A DNA stretch of 64,000 nucleotides from Bacteroides sp. 51 (GTDB lineage Bacteria > Bacteroidota > Bacteroidia > Bacteroidales > Bacteroidaceae). Shown here piece after piece: positions 43,031-51,701 of this stretch. How positions within the stretch are numbered: the first letter of the stretch is position 1; every line of letters begins with the position of its first letter. The stretch is taken from assembly GCF_010500965.1 (NCBI RefSeq), contig NZ_QVMI01000002.1, positions 186,001 through 250,000 on the forward strand, given 5' to 3'. Below the pieces are notes generated by a model. That model was not told where the DNA came from and did no database searches. It was given only the letters and a program-made list of their open reading frames with translations. The position numbers and the translations under genes were made by a program.

Positions 43031-44500
43031 ATGTCAGACTTTTCAAGAAGAAAATTTCTCAAGACCGGAGCGGCTGCTTTAGCCGGATTAGCCATTGCCC
43101 CGAGCTCAATTTTGGGCAAGAGTTTTGGGCATGTGCCTCCCAGTGATAAACTCAACATCATCGGTGTTGGTGTAGGTGGACGCGGTGCGCAGGTGTTGCG
43201 TAACATGAATTCGCATAATATTATAGGATTGTGCGATGTGGATTGGAAATACAGTACCAATGTATTTAATGAATATCCAAACGCTAAGAAATATTACGAT
43301 TATAGGAAGATGTTCGATGAACTTGGTAAAACTGCCGATGCTGTAGTGGTTGCCACTGCCGACCATACGCATGCAATTATTGCTGCCGAAGCAATGACCA
43401 TGGGAAAGCACGTGTATGTTGAAAAGCCACTTACACACACCGTTTATGAATCGCGCTTGCTTACAAAACTTGCCGATAAATATAAAGTGGCCACTCAGAT
43501 GGGTAACCAAGGAGCATCGGCCGAGGGTGTGCGCAAAATGTGCGAATGGATATGGAACGGTGAAATAGGAGAGGTAACCAAGGTTGAGGCATTTACCGAT
43601 CGCCCCATCTGGCCTCAGGGATTGTCTCGTCCGGATCGGGCAGAGAGAGTTCCGAATACATTGAATTGGGATTTATTCCTTGGACCGGCCAAATATCGTG
43701 AATACAATCCAATTTATACTCCATGGAACTGGCGCGGTTGGTGGGATTTTGGAACGGGTGCTCTTGGCGATATGGCTTGTCATATTCTCCATCCGGTATT
43801 CAAAGGGTTAAAGTTAGGATATCCTACTAAGGTTCAGGGTAGTTCAACCTTGTTACTTACGGATTCTGCTCCGAACGCACAAACGGTGAAGTTCACCTTC
43901 CCGGCACGTGAGAATATGCCAAAAGTAGGCTTCCCTGAAGTTGAGGTATATTGGTATGACGGAGGAATGAAGCCGATGCGTCCCAAAGGATTCCCGGCTA
44001 ATAAGGATATGAATAATAAGGGCGGCGGCGTTATTTTCCACGGAACAAAAGATACATTGATTTGTGGTTGCTATGGTGCTGATCCTTGGTTGTTGTCGGG
44101 ACGAACACCTGATGCACCTAAAGTACTGAGAGAGATAAAGACTTCGCATGAAATGGACTGGGTTCGCGCATGTCAGGAAAGTGCATCGGATCGTATCGAA
44201 ACGGCATCGCCGTTCAGTGAAGCCGGACCGTTCAATGAAATGGTAGTAATGGGTGTGCTGGCTATTCGTTTGCAGTCGCTCAATCAGGAATTGGAATGGG
44301 ACGGGCCAAACATGCAGTTTACGAATATAGCTCCCGATGCTATGATTCGCACAGTGATCAAAGACGGTTTCCAGATTAAAGACGGACATCCTACTTTTGA
44401 TAAGACATGGACTGATCCGGTAAATGCGCAGGCATATGCACAAGAAATGATCAAGCATACGTATCGTGATGGTTGGAAGTTGCCGGAAATGCCGAGATAA
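43031..44500 (+). CDS. Gfo/Idh/MocA family oxidoreductase with Tat-type signal
   Basis: A 489-residue enzyme with a twin-arginine-like leader FSRRKFLKTGAAALAGLAIAP, a Rossmann domain (NIIGVGVGGRGAQVL) and the EKPLTH motif near residue 136. The catalytic domain contains TPWNWRGWWDFGTGALGDMACH, typical of the long exported group. It probably acts in the periplasm with tightly bound NAD, oxidising glycosides to 3-keto forms. It follows the cytoplasmic paralogue by 32 bases. Confidence 0.93.
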   Translation: MSDFSRRKFLKTGAAALAGLAIAPSSILGKSFGHVPPSDKLNIIGVGVGGRGAQVLRNMNSHNIIGLCDVDWKYSTNVFNEYPNAKKYYDYRKMFDELGKTADAVVVATADHTHAIIAAEAMTMGKHVYVEKPLTHTVYESRLLTKLADKYKVATQMGNQGASAEGVRKMCEWIWNGEIGEVTKVEAFTDRPIWPQGLSRPDRAERVPNTLNWDLFLGPAKYREYNPIYTPWNWRGWWDFGTGALGDMACHILHPVFKGLKLGYPTKVQGSSTLLLTDSAPNAQTVKFTFPARENMPKVGFPEVEVYWYDGGMKPMRPKGFPANKDMNNKGGGVIFHGTKDTLICGCYGADPWLLSGRTPDAPKVLREIKTSHEMDWVRACQESASDRIETASPFSEAGPFNEMVVMGVLAIRLQSLNQELEWDGPNMQFTNIAPDAMIRTVIKDGFQIKDGHPTFDKTWTDPVNAQAYAQEMIKHTYRDGWKLPEMPR

Positions 44501-44535
44501 ATCGAATGGAATAAAATAAATTAATAAGATAAATC

Positions 44536-45423
44536 ATGAAAAAGATATTCTATACAGCAAGTTGCTTTCTTCTTTCAGTCGTTTTGATGTCATGTGGAGG
44601 AGGATCAAAAAAAGCAGAAGATAACAAAGAGGCGCAAGCAGAAACAAAGGTTTCGGAGAATAAAGTTCCCGAATACAGGGTATTGGATAATCCTCAGGTA
44701 AATCTGGCGGATTATAAAAAAGACAAAGATGGCTTTATCGTCATTTTCGATGGCAAAGACATGAAGGGTTGGCGTGGTTACGGTAAAGATGCTATTCCTG
44801 CGAGGTGGACTGTAGATAACGGTGCAATCAAATTCACTGGTTCCGGAGGAGGTGAAGCTCAGAGTAGTGATGGAGGTGATTTAATCTTTACGCATAAGTT
44901 TAAGAACTTCGAACTCGAATTTGAGTGGAAAGTGGCAAAAGGCAGTAACTCTGGTATATTCTATCTGGCAAGAGAAGTACAAGCCAAAGATCCTAAATCC
45001 GGGGAATGGCGCATGGAACCTATTTATATTTCAGCTCCGGAAGCTCAGATTCTTGACAATGAAAACCACATTGATGCAAAAATGGGTAAGGACAATAACC
45101 GCCAATCCATGTCACTGTATGACATGATTCCGGCTGTGCCTCAAAACTCAAAACCATTTGGCGAATGGAACACCAGTAAAATTATGGTGTATAAAGGAAC
45201 TGTGGTCCACGGTCAGAATGGTCAAAATGTTCTTGAGTATCATTTGTGGACTCAACAGTGGACTGATTTGTTACAGGCAAGCAAATTTGGTGAAGATAAA
45301 TGGCCTCTTGCTTTTGAGTTGTTAAATAATGTGGGAGGACCGGAACGCGAAGGATATATCGGTCTTCAAGATCATGAAGATGATGTTTGGTTCCGTAATA
45401 TCCGTGTGAAGATATTGGACTAA
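44536..45423 (+). CDS. DUF1080 lipoprotein (3-keto-glycoside-acting)
   Basis: A 295-residue lipoprotein (lipobox LMSC, Cys20). The DUF1080 domain fills about residues 65-295: FIVIFDGKDMKGWRG, FELEFEWKVAKGSNSGIFY, and the C-terminal GYIGLQDHEDDVWFRNIRVK, all standard for this concanavalin-like fold. DUF1080 proteins are now regarded as 3-keto-disaccharide hydrolases or lyases, cleaving the glycosidic bond after oxidation at C3. The lipid anchor puts it in the same compartment as the Tat-exported oxidoreductase. Confidence 0.92.
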   Translation: MKKIFYTASCFLLSVVLMSCGGGSKKAEDNKEAQAETKVSENKVPEYRVLDNPQVNLADYKKDKDGFIVIFDGKDMKGWRGYGKDAIPARWTVDNGAIKFTGSGGGEAQSSDGGDLIFTHKFKNFELEFEWKVAKGSNSGIFYLAREVQAKDPKSGEWRMEPIYISAPEAQILDNENHIDAKMGKDNNRQSMSLYDMIPAVPQNSKPFGEWNTSKIMVYKGTVVHGQNGQNVLEYHLWTQQWTDLLQASKFGEDKWPLAFELLNNVGGPEREGYIGLQDHEDDVWFRNIRVKILD

Positions 45424-45466
45424 AGAATCAAAATGAAAATTGATATACAATTAGAAAATCAACATC

Positions 45467-46384
45467 ATGAAATCTAGAAGTCGCTTATTGCTATTATTGA
45501 CATTCTTTCTGATACTACCGAATATATCACATGCTCAGAAAAAAGGAAATGCAAAGAAAGATATTGCAATACAACTTTATTCTGTCAGAGAACGTATAGG
45601 AAGTCATGTTAGTAATCAATCAGGTAACTACAGTGTAGAATATGCAGCTATTTTAAAAGAGCTTGCACAAATAGGATATACAGCAGTTGAATCGGCTGGT
45701 TATCATGAAGGATTATTTTACGGAAGAAAGCCGGAGGTATTTAAGCAGGATGTAGAAGCTGCCGGACTGAAAGTATTATCTTCTCACTGTAACAAACATC
45801 TGACTGCGGAAGAACTAGCATCAGGAAATTTTTCCGAATCTCTAAAATGGTGGGATGCGTGTATCGCAGCACACAAAGCTGCAGGTATGACCTATGTAGT
45901 AGTACCATGGCTTGGCACTCCCCAAACTGTTAAAGAGTTGAAAACCTATTGTGATTACTATAATGAAATAGGTAGAAGATGCAAGCAGAACGGAATGAAG
46001 TTTGGCTATCATAACCATGCACATGAATTTGAAAAAGTTGAAAATAAAGTGGTGATGATGGATTATATGATAGAAAATACTGACCCGGAATATGTATTTA
46101 TTGAAATGGATGTCTACTGGACGGTAGTAGGAAAGAGTAGTCCGGTTGATTATTTCAAGAAATATCCGAATCGCTTTACTGTTCTTCACATAAAAGACCA
46201 TAGAGAAGTTGGACAAAGTGGAATGGTAGGCTTTGATGCTATCTTCAATCATGCAGATGTAGCTGGAGTAAAACATATTGTTGTTGAACTGGAAGGTCAT
46301 ACAGAGGGTTTGGAGAAAGGTCTCAAAACAAGTATTGACTATCTGTTAAAGGCTCCTTTTGTAAAGGCTAGTTACGGCAAGTAG
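45467..46384 (+). CDS. Sugar phosphate isomerase/epimerase family protein, exported
   Basis: A 305-residue TIM-barrel protein of the AP endonuclease 2-like xylose isomerase family, with a signal peptide (LLLLTFFLILPNISHAQ). Metal-site segments: FGYHNHAHEFEK, VFIEMDVYWT and FTVLHIKDHREVG. In the operon it would act on the 3-keto or enol sugar released by DUF1080, for example by isomerisation or hydration. Last gene of the operon. Confidence 0.92.
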   Translation: MKSRSRLLLLLTFFLILPNISHAQKKGNAKKDIAIQLYSVRERIGSHVSNQSGNYSVEYAAILKELAQIGYTAVESAGYHEGLFYGRKPEVFKQDVEAAGLKVLSSHCNKHLTAEELASGNFSESLKWWDACIAAHKAAGMTYVVVPWLGTPQTVKELKTYCDYYNEIGRRCKQNGMKFGYHNHAHEFEKVENKVVMMDYMIENTDPEYVFIEMDVYWTVVGKSSPVDYFKKYPNRFTVLHIKDHREVGQSGMVGFDAIFNHADVAGVKHIVVELEGHTEGLEKGLKTSIDYLLKAPFVKASYGK

Positions 46385-46468
46385 TCTTTTGTCATCAGAC
46401 AATTCATGCCTATTTCCCTTATTATTAAGTCTTAACGGCTTAAATATAACTTTGTGATTATTAATAAA

Positions 46469-46498
46469 TTAGTTAGCTGGTTGCAACCAGCTAACTAA
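46469..46498. repeat. Perfect 30-bp palindrome
   Basis: Arms TTAGTTAGCTGGTTG and CAACCAGCTAACTAA, no mismatch and no spacer. As RNA it would form a 12-bp stem with loop UUGCAA. It is followed by only a weak T-run, so it may be a bidirectional terminator for the preceding operon or a protein-binding site. Confidence 0.85.
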
Positions 46499-46713
46499 AT
46501 ATTTGTAGCTAAAAAGAATATTTTATTCAATTTGAGAGATTGATTTTAACCCTTCCGGAAATACCAAAATAGAAATGGCTAACTAAAATTTCTTTTCTTC
46601 TGAATGAATTCCATGTTGGCAGAAATTATCGAATACCTTCGCTCCTTCATTAATTCTACTAAGTGTTTATAACTCCAGTCTATTAACCTATTGACATATC
46701 CTATCCGCGATTA

Positions 46714-46745
46714 TTGAGAATCCGAAAACAATCTTTTTATATTTG
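46714..46745 (+). promoter_or_regulatory. Rubredoxin promoter
   Basis: TTG (46714-46716), 21-base spacer, TATATTTG (46738-46745). It lies 58 bases before the start codon. Confidence 0.7.
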
Positions 46746-46803
46746 TACCAAGGAAGTAGCAATAATCTTCTTATATATATTAAACAATTAAAAAATAGTA
46801 GAT

Positions 46804-46965
46804 ATGAAAAAGTATGTATGTGAAGTATGTGGTTATGTATATGACCCTGCGTTAGGTGATCCTGATAGTGGAATAGAGCCCGGAACTGCTTTTGATGATA
46901 TACCGGATGATTGGGTATGTCCACTCTGTGGAGTAGGGAAAGATGATTTTGTTTTAGTTGATTGA
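46804..46965 (+). CDS. Rubredoxin
   Basis: A 53-residue rubredoxin, too short for many gene finders. Both iron-binding knuckles are present: [12 protein letters not shown] (Cys6, Cys9) and [13 protein letters not shown] (Cys39, Cys42). It carries single electrons, often in oxygen or peroxide defence in anaerobes. It has its own promoter (46714-46745) and is followed by the hairpin at 47042-47078, so it is monocistronic. Confidence 0.97.
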   Translation: MKKYVCEVCGYVYDPALGDPDSGIEPGTAFDDIPDDWVCPLCGVGKDDFVLVD

Positions 46966-47041
46966 TTAGAAGAGTAGAGGTTAGATTATATATTGATTAG
47001 TTTTAGTACAACCCAGCCATGGCTTAGTACTTAATTAAATT

Positions 47042-47078
47042 GAAAATCCGCATAAAAGATATCTTTATGCGGATTTTC
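47042..47078 (+). terminator. Terminator between rubredoxin and dinB
   Basis: 15-bp perfect stem GAAAATCCGCATAAA / TTTATGCGGATTTTC with a 7-base loop, then TTATT. The distal arm ends just before the dinB -7 box. Confidence 0.85.
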
Positions 47079-47082
47079 TTAT

Positions 47083-47090
47083 TAAATTTG
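47083..47090 (+). promoter_or_regulatory. -7 box of dinB
   Basis: TAAATTTG, full consensus, 15 bases before the ATG at 47106. It rules out translation from further upstream. Confidence 0.6.
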
Positions 47091-47105
47091 ATCTACTCTT
47101 CTCTT

Positions 47106-48212
47106 ATGGACGATTTGAAAAAGATAATCCACATTGATATGGATGCATTTTATGCCTCCGTAGAACAGCGCGATAATCCTGAGCTGAAAGGCAAACCTAT
47201 TGCCGTAGGCTATTCCGAGGAGAGGGGAGTGGTGGCTGCCGCCAGTTACGAAGCGCGTAAATACGGAGTACGTTCGACTATGCCATCTACAAGAGCCAAG
47301 CGTCTTTGTCCCGAATTGATATTCATTCCCGGCCGAATGGGAGTATATAAAGAAGTGTCCCGGCAAATTCACGAAATATTCCATGAATACACTGATTTGA
47401 TAGAACCTTTATCGCTCGATGAAGCTTTTCTGGATGTAACGGAAAACAAACGGAATATTCTGTTGGCAGTCGACATTGCCAAAGAAATAAAGCACCGTAT
47501 CTGTGAAGAACTGAACCTGGTTGCCTCTGCCGGGATTTCATATAATAAATTCCTGGCCAAAATCGCTTCCGATTATCGTAAACCCGACGGATTATGTACG
47601 ATACATCCAAATCAGGCTATGGATTTTGTAGCCCGGTTGCCCATCGAATCATTTTGGGGCGTTGGTCCGGTCACAGCAAAGAAAATGCATTCTTTAGGCG
47701 TACATAATGGTAAATTACTTCGAGAATGCTCTTTGGATATGCTAACCCGTCATTTTGGAAAAGTAGGGAGTATTTACTATGATTTTTCCCGCGCGATAGA
47801 CCTTCGTCCGGTAGAAGCCGTGCGGGTGAGAAAATCTATAGGATGCGAAACAACACTGATGAAGGATATAACCAAAACCTCGGCTGTGATTATCGAACTA
47901 TATCACATTGCTACAGAGCTTGTTGCACGCTTGCAACGCAATGGTTTTAGAGGGAATACGCTTACACTGAAGATCAAATTCCACGATTTTAATCAGATCA
48001 CACGAAGCTACACTCAATCTCAAGACCTGACAACGCTCGATTTGATACTCCCGCTGGCAAAACAATTATTAAAAGAAGTAGACTATAGTACACACCCCAT
48101 ACGGCTAATCGGACTATCTGTGTCTCATCCAAGAGATGAACACGAAGATGTAGGTATGGAACGAAAAATGTGGGAGCAGTTAAGCTTCGAGTTTAGTGAT
48201 TGGAAAGATTAG
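47106..48212 (+). CDS. dinB: DNA polymerase IV (Y family)
   Basis: A translesion polymerase of about 368 residues. Catalytic motifs IIHIDMDAFYASVEQRD and PLSLDEAFLDVT supply the metal-binding acids; a helix-hairpin-helix (FWGVGPVTAKKMHSLGV) and the little-finger domain follow. The start is placed at MDDLKKIIH because a -7 box and a terminator lie in the longer frame. The C-terminus has no obvious beta-clamp motif; it ends EQLSFEFSDWKD. The 3' end overlaps the convergent gene at 48193 by 20 bases. Confidence 0.96.
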   Translation: MDDLKKIIHIDMDAFYASVEQRDNPELKGKPIAVGYSEERGVVAAASYEARKYGVRSTMPSTRAKRLCPELIFIPGRMGVYKEVSRQIHEIFHEYTDLIEPLSLDEAFLDVTENKRNILLAVDIAKEIKHRICEELNLVASAGISYNKFLAKIASDYRKPDGLCTIHPNQAMDFVARLPIESFWGVGPVTAKKMHSLGVHNGKLLRECSLDMLTRHFGKVGSIYYDFSRAIDLRPVEAVRVRKSIGCETTLMKDITKTSAVIIELYHIATELVARLQRNGFRGNTLTLKIKFHDFNQITRSYTQSQDLTTLDLILPLAKQLLKEVDYSTHPIRLIGLSVSHPRDEHEDVGMERKMWEQLSFEFSDWKD

Positions 48213-48840
48213 AAGACAACATGAAAATCGTAGGATTATCTTCTCTGCCATTGAGGCTCTTCTTTTTATAGTTGATTTTCATTATTGTCCGTGAATTTTC
48301 CGATAATAATATCATTGTATTCCGGGAATTCAGAAACCAACTTCCTTCCTTTTCGCTTCCATTTTTGGTCTGTAGCGTATAGGTGCGGTTAGGAGAAATG
48401 GTTAATGTATGGCCATTGCCGCTATAAGTTCCGGTCATTGGCTGGATGCGGCGTTTGCTTTCGTTTATCTCTTTGATCTTCCTGATTATCAGATGAGTTT
48501 CGGGAGTTCCTTTAGCATTTAATTGAGGAGATAAATACCCTAAAAGCTTCACGTGAACAGGTATTCCTTTCTTCTTATTTATCTGCGGATACTCGGTACT
48601 GATCATCGCTTCCATTCCAGTCATATCTACAGGAATGATCGCTCCGGAAATGGATTCCTCGAAAAAAGTAGAATGATTAGAATAACAGAGATTACCTTCA
48701 AAGTATTGTTCGGTCGTTTGGGAGATTGTACTCATGTCCACATCTGCTATATCTTTAGACGAAGTTGCGCTATAACATAACAATACTAATATACATAGCA
48801 CTGTAGATATAATGATAGTGTTGGTGGCAACTCTTTTCAT
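48193..48840 (-). CDS. Exported NlpE-like protein
   Basis: A protein of about 215 residues started at MKRVATNTI (48840). An N-terminal hydrophobic segment (TIIISTVLCILVLLCYSA) is a signal peptide or anchor; the Cys in LLCYS could be a lipobox. A region with OB-like strands (IPVHVKLLGYLSP) precedes a lipocalin-like part MTGTYSGNGHTLTISPNRTYTL...GSWFLNSRNTMILL. Both resemble NlpE-type envelope lipoproteins in reverse order, but similarity is distant. Function unknown. A -7 box at 48886-48893 supports this start. Confidence 0.65.
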   Translation of the reverse strand: MKRVATNTIIISTVLCILVLLCYSATSSKDIADVDMSTISQTTEQYFEGNLCYSNHSTFFEESISGAIIPVDMTGMEAMISTEYPQINKKKGIPVHVKLLGYLSPQLNAKGTPETHLIIRKIKEINESKRRIQPMTGTYSGNGHTLTISPNRTYTLQTKNGSEKEGSWFLNSRNTMILLSENSRTIMKINYKKKSLNGREDNPTIFMLSSNLSNH

Positions 48841-48885
48841 AGCAAAACAATTAGAGCACTGGTGTGCAATAGGTTTCAAACGACA

Positions 48886-48893
48886 CAAATATA
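48886..48893 (-). promoter_or_regulatory. -7 box of the NlpE-like gene
   Basis: Minus strand TATATTTG, full consensus, 45 bases before the start at 48840. Confidence 0.55.
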
Positions 48894-48950
48894 CAAATAA
48901 AAAAACACAAAGAATAAGATTTGCAATAAAAGGGAAGAAAAAGACAATAA

Positions 48951-48981
48951 AAAAGAGGAATCTGCAACAGATTCCTCTTTT
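48951..48981 (-). terminator. Terminator of the 47-aa gene
   Basis: 14-bp perfect stem AAAAGAGGAATCTG / CAGATTCCTCTTTT with a 3-base loop; on the minus strand it runs into TTTTTTATTG. It lies 21 bases after the small gene's stop codon. Confidence 0.88.
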
Positions 48982-49002
48982 AAAATATAGTTAGGTGTGT
49001 AT

Positions 49003-49146
49003 TTACATGGCCAACTGTTTTGCCAACAGTTTTTGGAGTTTGCCATTCAGAAGCTGGCACATTGTCCCATTTCCCATTGCCTGGTATCTCTTAATGCGAT
49101 ACTGCAACATCATAATTTCATTTGCATTTGTTTTCATAATTTTCAT
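49003..49146 (-). CDS. 47-residue basic small protein
   Basis: An open frame of 47 codons (or 44 from a second ATG at 49137) with its own promoter (-7 box 49214-49221) and terminator (48951-48981). The peptide is helical and basic, rich in Met, Gln, Lys and Leu: MMLQYRIKRYQAMGNG and KLQKLLAKQLAM, with one Cys. It has no signal peptide or membrane segment. I do not recognise a named family. The complete transcription unit around so short a frame is good evidence that it is real. Confidence 0.75.
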   Translation of the reverse strand: MKIMKTNANEIMMLQYRIKRYQAMGNGTMCQLLNGKLQKLLAKQLAM

Positions 49147-49213
49147 CTTTCTTTTAATTTGTTCCTCACGTTTTGAAGAACGGTTTTACATCTTTCTTTT
49201 CTTATTAACGTTA

Positions 49214-49221
49214 CAAAGATA
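49214..49221 (-). promoter_or_regulatory. -7 box of the 47-aa gene
   Basis: Minus strand TATCTTTG, full consensus, 67 bases before the first ATG. Confidence 0.65.
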
Positions 49222-49328
49222 CGAAAAGTTCACGAATAATATGTTTTAAAACATAAAAATTTGGTGTTTGATGGTTTTTATCTCTTTAAAATGGCATTAA
49301 AGTGGTCTGTTGTTACGTTTATATTACA

Positions 49329-49336
49329 TAACTTTG
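49329..49336 (+). promoter_or_regulatory. -7 box of the yfcC-like gene
   Basis: TAACTTTG, full consensus, with TTG about 16-19 bases upstream near 49310. It lies 23 bases before the ATG at 49360. Confidence 0.65.
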
Positions 49337-49359
49337 TGCACCATCATTTAACGATTGCT

Positions 49360-50955
49360 ATGCTGAAGAAAATCCCACATACCTATACGATAATCTGTAC
49401 CGTGATTCTGTTCTGTGCCGTGCTTTCATGGATTATTCCTGCCGGAGAGTATGCCCGGCAAACGGTAGAGGTCAATGGAGTATCCCGAACGGTAATTGTA
49501 GATCACTCCTTTCACGCTGTTCAGCAAACGCCTCAAACCTGGCAGGTATTCAGTTCCTTGCTTGAAGGTTTCGAACGACAGGCTGGTATTATTGCTTTTC
49601 TGTTAATTATAGGTGGTGCTTTTCAGATCATGAACAGTAGCCGGGCAATTGATGCCGGGATTTTTTCTTTCCTGAATTATACGAAAGGGTTGGAAAAACA
49701 CCGCATTATTAAACGGGTAGGGGTGAATAACGTAGTTATTGCTTCTGTCATCACCTTGTTTAGCCTGTTCGGTGCCGTATTTGGTATGAGTGAAGAAACG
49801 CTGGCGTTTGTCATCATTATAGTACCTTTGGCTATATCTATGGGTTATGATTCCATCACCGGTATATGTATGGTATATGTAGCTGCGCATGTCGGTTTCT
49901 CCGGTGCTGTACTTAATCCGTTTACTATCGGGATTGCACAGGGATTGTCGGATTTACCCCTATTCTCTGGTTTTGAGTATCGTTTATTATGCTGGTTTAT
50001 TCTAACTGCGACATTAATTGCCATTGTCTTGCGTTATGCCGGGCGAATAAAGAAAAATCCCAAGAAGTCGTTAATGTATGAAGCCGATGCGTATTGGCGC
50101 AAACGTGGTGAACATGCTGCTGAGCAGATTGATTATAAGACCACTCCTTCAGCCTGGATTGTTTACGGACTGATATTAGTCGCATTGATTGCATTCTCAG
50201 TTGTTTATCCGCAGAGTACCTTTACATTGGGCGAATATGCTTTTAGTTGCTATGCTTTGCCTGTTTCTACCGTACTTTTTGCCTTGTTTGGGCTTCTGGG
50301 ACTACGAAAGTCTAATCACTTCTTCATCCTGTCTTTATTGGGATTCACCATCCTGTTCCTTGTTATCGGGGTGATGGCACACGGATGGTATCTGTCCGAG
50401 ATCTCTGCTATATTCCTGGCTATGGGTGTGTTGTCGGGATTTGCTAATAGCGAAAAGACAGATACGATCATCAAGCAGTTTATGGATGGGGCAAAGGATA
50501 TGCTGTCGGCTGCTATTGTTGTGGGGTTAGCTGGTGGAATTATTCAAATCCTTCAAAACGGACATATTATCGATCCCATCCTTCACTCTTTGGCATCGTT
50601 AATGGGAGAGGCCGGGAAACTTGTTTCTTTGGGAGCTATGTACCTGATTCAAACCCTGATAAATCTGATCATTCCATCCGGTTCGGCCAAGGCTGCGTTG
50701 ACTATGCCGATTATGGCTCCATTTTCTGATGTGATAGGTATTTCCCGCCAGGCTACGGTAATGGCTTTTCAGTTTGGCGATGGTTTTACGAATATGATTA
50801 CCCCTACATCGGCTGTACTGATGGGAGCATTAGGTATTGCCCGTATTCCCTATGAAGTCTGGGTGAAATGGTTCTGGCGTATATTGCTGTTCTTTATTAT
50901 CCTGGGAATGGTGCTACTGATCCCGACAGCTTTATTACCATTGAATGGCTTCTAA
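49360..50955 (+). CDS. YfcC family transporter (C4-dicarboxylate carrier type)
   Basis: A membrane protein of about 531 residues, started at MLKKIPHTYTII because the -7 box lies inside the longer frame. It has about 12 hydrophobic segments. Conserved stretches include FSLFGAVFGMSEETLAFVIIIVPLA and LINLIIPSGSAKAALTMPIMAPFSD, typical of the YfcC/DcuC-like superfamily that moves dicarboxylates or amino acids. The substrate is not defined. It overlaps the convergent cutC by 21 bases. Confidence 0.92.
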   Translation: MLKKIPHTYTIICTVILFCAVLSWIIPAGEYARQTVEVNGVSRTVIVDHSFHAVQQTPQTWQVFSSLLEGFERQAGIIAFLLIIGGAFQIMNSSRAIDAGIFSFLNYTKGLEKHRIIKRVGVNNVVIASVITLFSLFGAVFGMSEETLAFVIIIVPLAISMGYDSITGICMVYVAAHVGFSGAVLNPFTIGIAQGLSDLPLFSGFEYRLLCWFILTATLIAIVLRYAGRIKKNPKKSLMYEADAYWRKRGEHAAEQIDYKTTPSAWIVYGLILVALIAFSVVYPQSTFTLGEYAFSCYALPVSTVLFALFGLLGLRKSNHFFILSLLGFTILFLVIGVMAHGWYLSEISAIFLAMGVLSGFANSEKTDTIIKQFMDGAKDMLSAAIVVGLAGGIIQILQNGHIIDPILHSLASLMGEAGKLVSLGAMYLIQTLINLIIPSGSAKAALTMPIMAPFSDVIGISRQATVMAFQFGDGFTNMITPTSAVLMGALGIARIPYEVWVKWFWRILLFFIILGMVLLIPTALLPLNGF

Positions 50956-51687
50956 AGCGTTAATCGTTTCTCGTACTCGTTGTGCAGTAGTTACGCTTTG
51001 CATGTATTCATCGGGCATTCCGGGACTATTCATTGAGACTTGCGTACTTCGGTGAATCATGTTGCTGTTCCGGTTTTCGCGGGCAGAGAAATGAAATTCT
51101 TTGGCTCCGCTTTCCATAGCTATCTGGCGTATATTGCTTTTGTTGATCCCACTTCCAGGAAGGGTGATGATGCGGTTGTTTGCTTTTTGGATTAACTCTT
51201 TTATTAATGAGAGGCCTTGCAATGCTGTTGGCTGCTGACCCGAGGTAAGGATACGGTTTACTCCAAGTTCAATCAGATCATTCAGGGCTAGATATGGATC
51301 GGCGCAAACATCAAATGCCCGGTGGAAAGTTACGGATAACCCTTGAGCGGATTCTATCAATCGTTTCGTTTTAGTTTTATCAATATGTCCATTGGGTGTC
51401 AGGCAGCCGAATACCACACCATCTACTCCAAGTTGATGTGCCATCTGAATATCTCTTTCCATGATCTGTATTTCCTGTTCTGTATACAGGAAATCACCAC
51501 CCCGTGGACGGATGATAACATGAAGTTTGATATCAAGTAATTCTCTGGCCATAGCAATTTCTCCATACGAAGGGGTGGTTCCGCCTTCCGGTATTCCGGC
51601 GCAAAGCTCTACACGATGGGCGCCACCTTCTTGTGCTGCCAGGCAGCTTTCAACTGAGTTGGCACATATTTCGAATTGATAGTTCAT
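50935..51687 (-). CDS. cutC: CutC family protein
   Basis: A 250-residue TIM-barrel protein with the CutC signature: YQFEICANSVESCLAAQEGGAHRVELCAGIPEGGTTPS at the N-terminus, VIIRPRGGDFLY, and HRAFDVCADP. The family was named for copper homeostasis in E. coli; a direct role is disputed. The repeat element at 51702-51901 separates it from rny. Confidence 0.95.
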   Translation of the reverse strand: MNYQFEICANSVESCLAAQEGGAHRVELCAGIPEGGTTPSYGEIAMARELLDIKLHVIIRPRGGDFLYTEQEIQIMERDIQMAHQLGVDGVVFGCLTPNGHIDKTKTKRLIESAQGLSVTFHRAFDVCADPYLALNDLIELGVNRILTSGQQPTALQGLSLIKELIQKANNRIITLPGSGINKSNIRQIAMESGAKEFHFSARENRNSNMIHRSTQVSMNSPGMPDEYMQSVTTAQRVRETINALEAIQW

Positions 51688-51701
51688 TTTGGTAGAGGGG
51701 T

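Larger units (their letters stand above)
46385..46803. other. 419-bp intergenic region before rubredoxin
   Basis: No gene seen. It holds a promoter-like TAACTTTG at 46447-46454, the perfect palindrome at 46469-46498 and the rubredoxin promoter at 46714-46745. Confidence 0.6.

Noticed and set aside
43853-44458. 201-codon minus-strand frame
   Set aside because: Antisense to the Tat-signal oxidoreductase; no start signals or domain.
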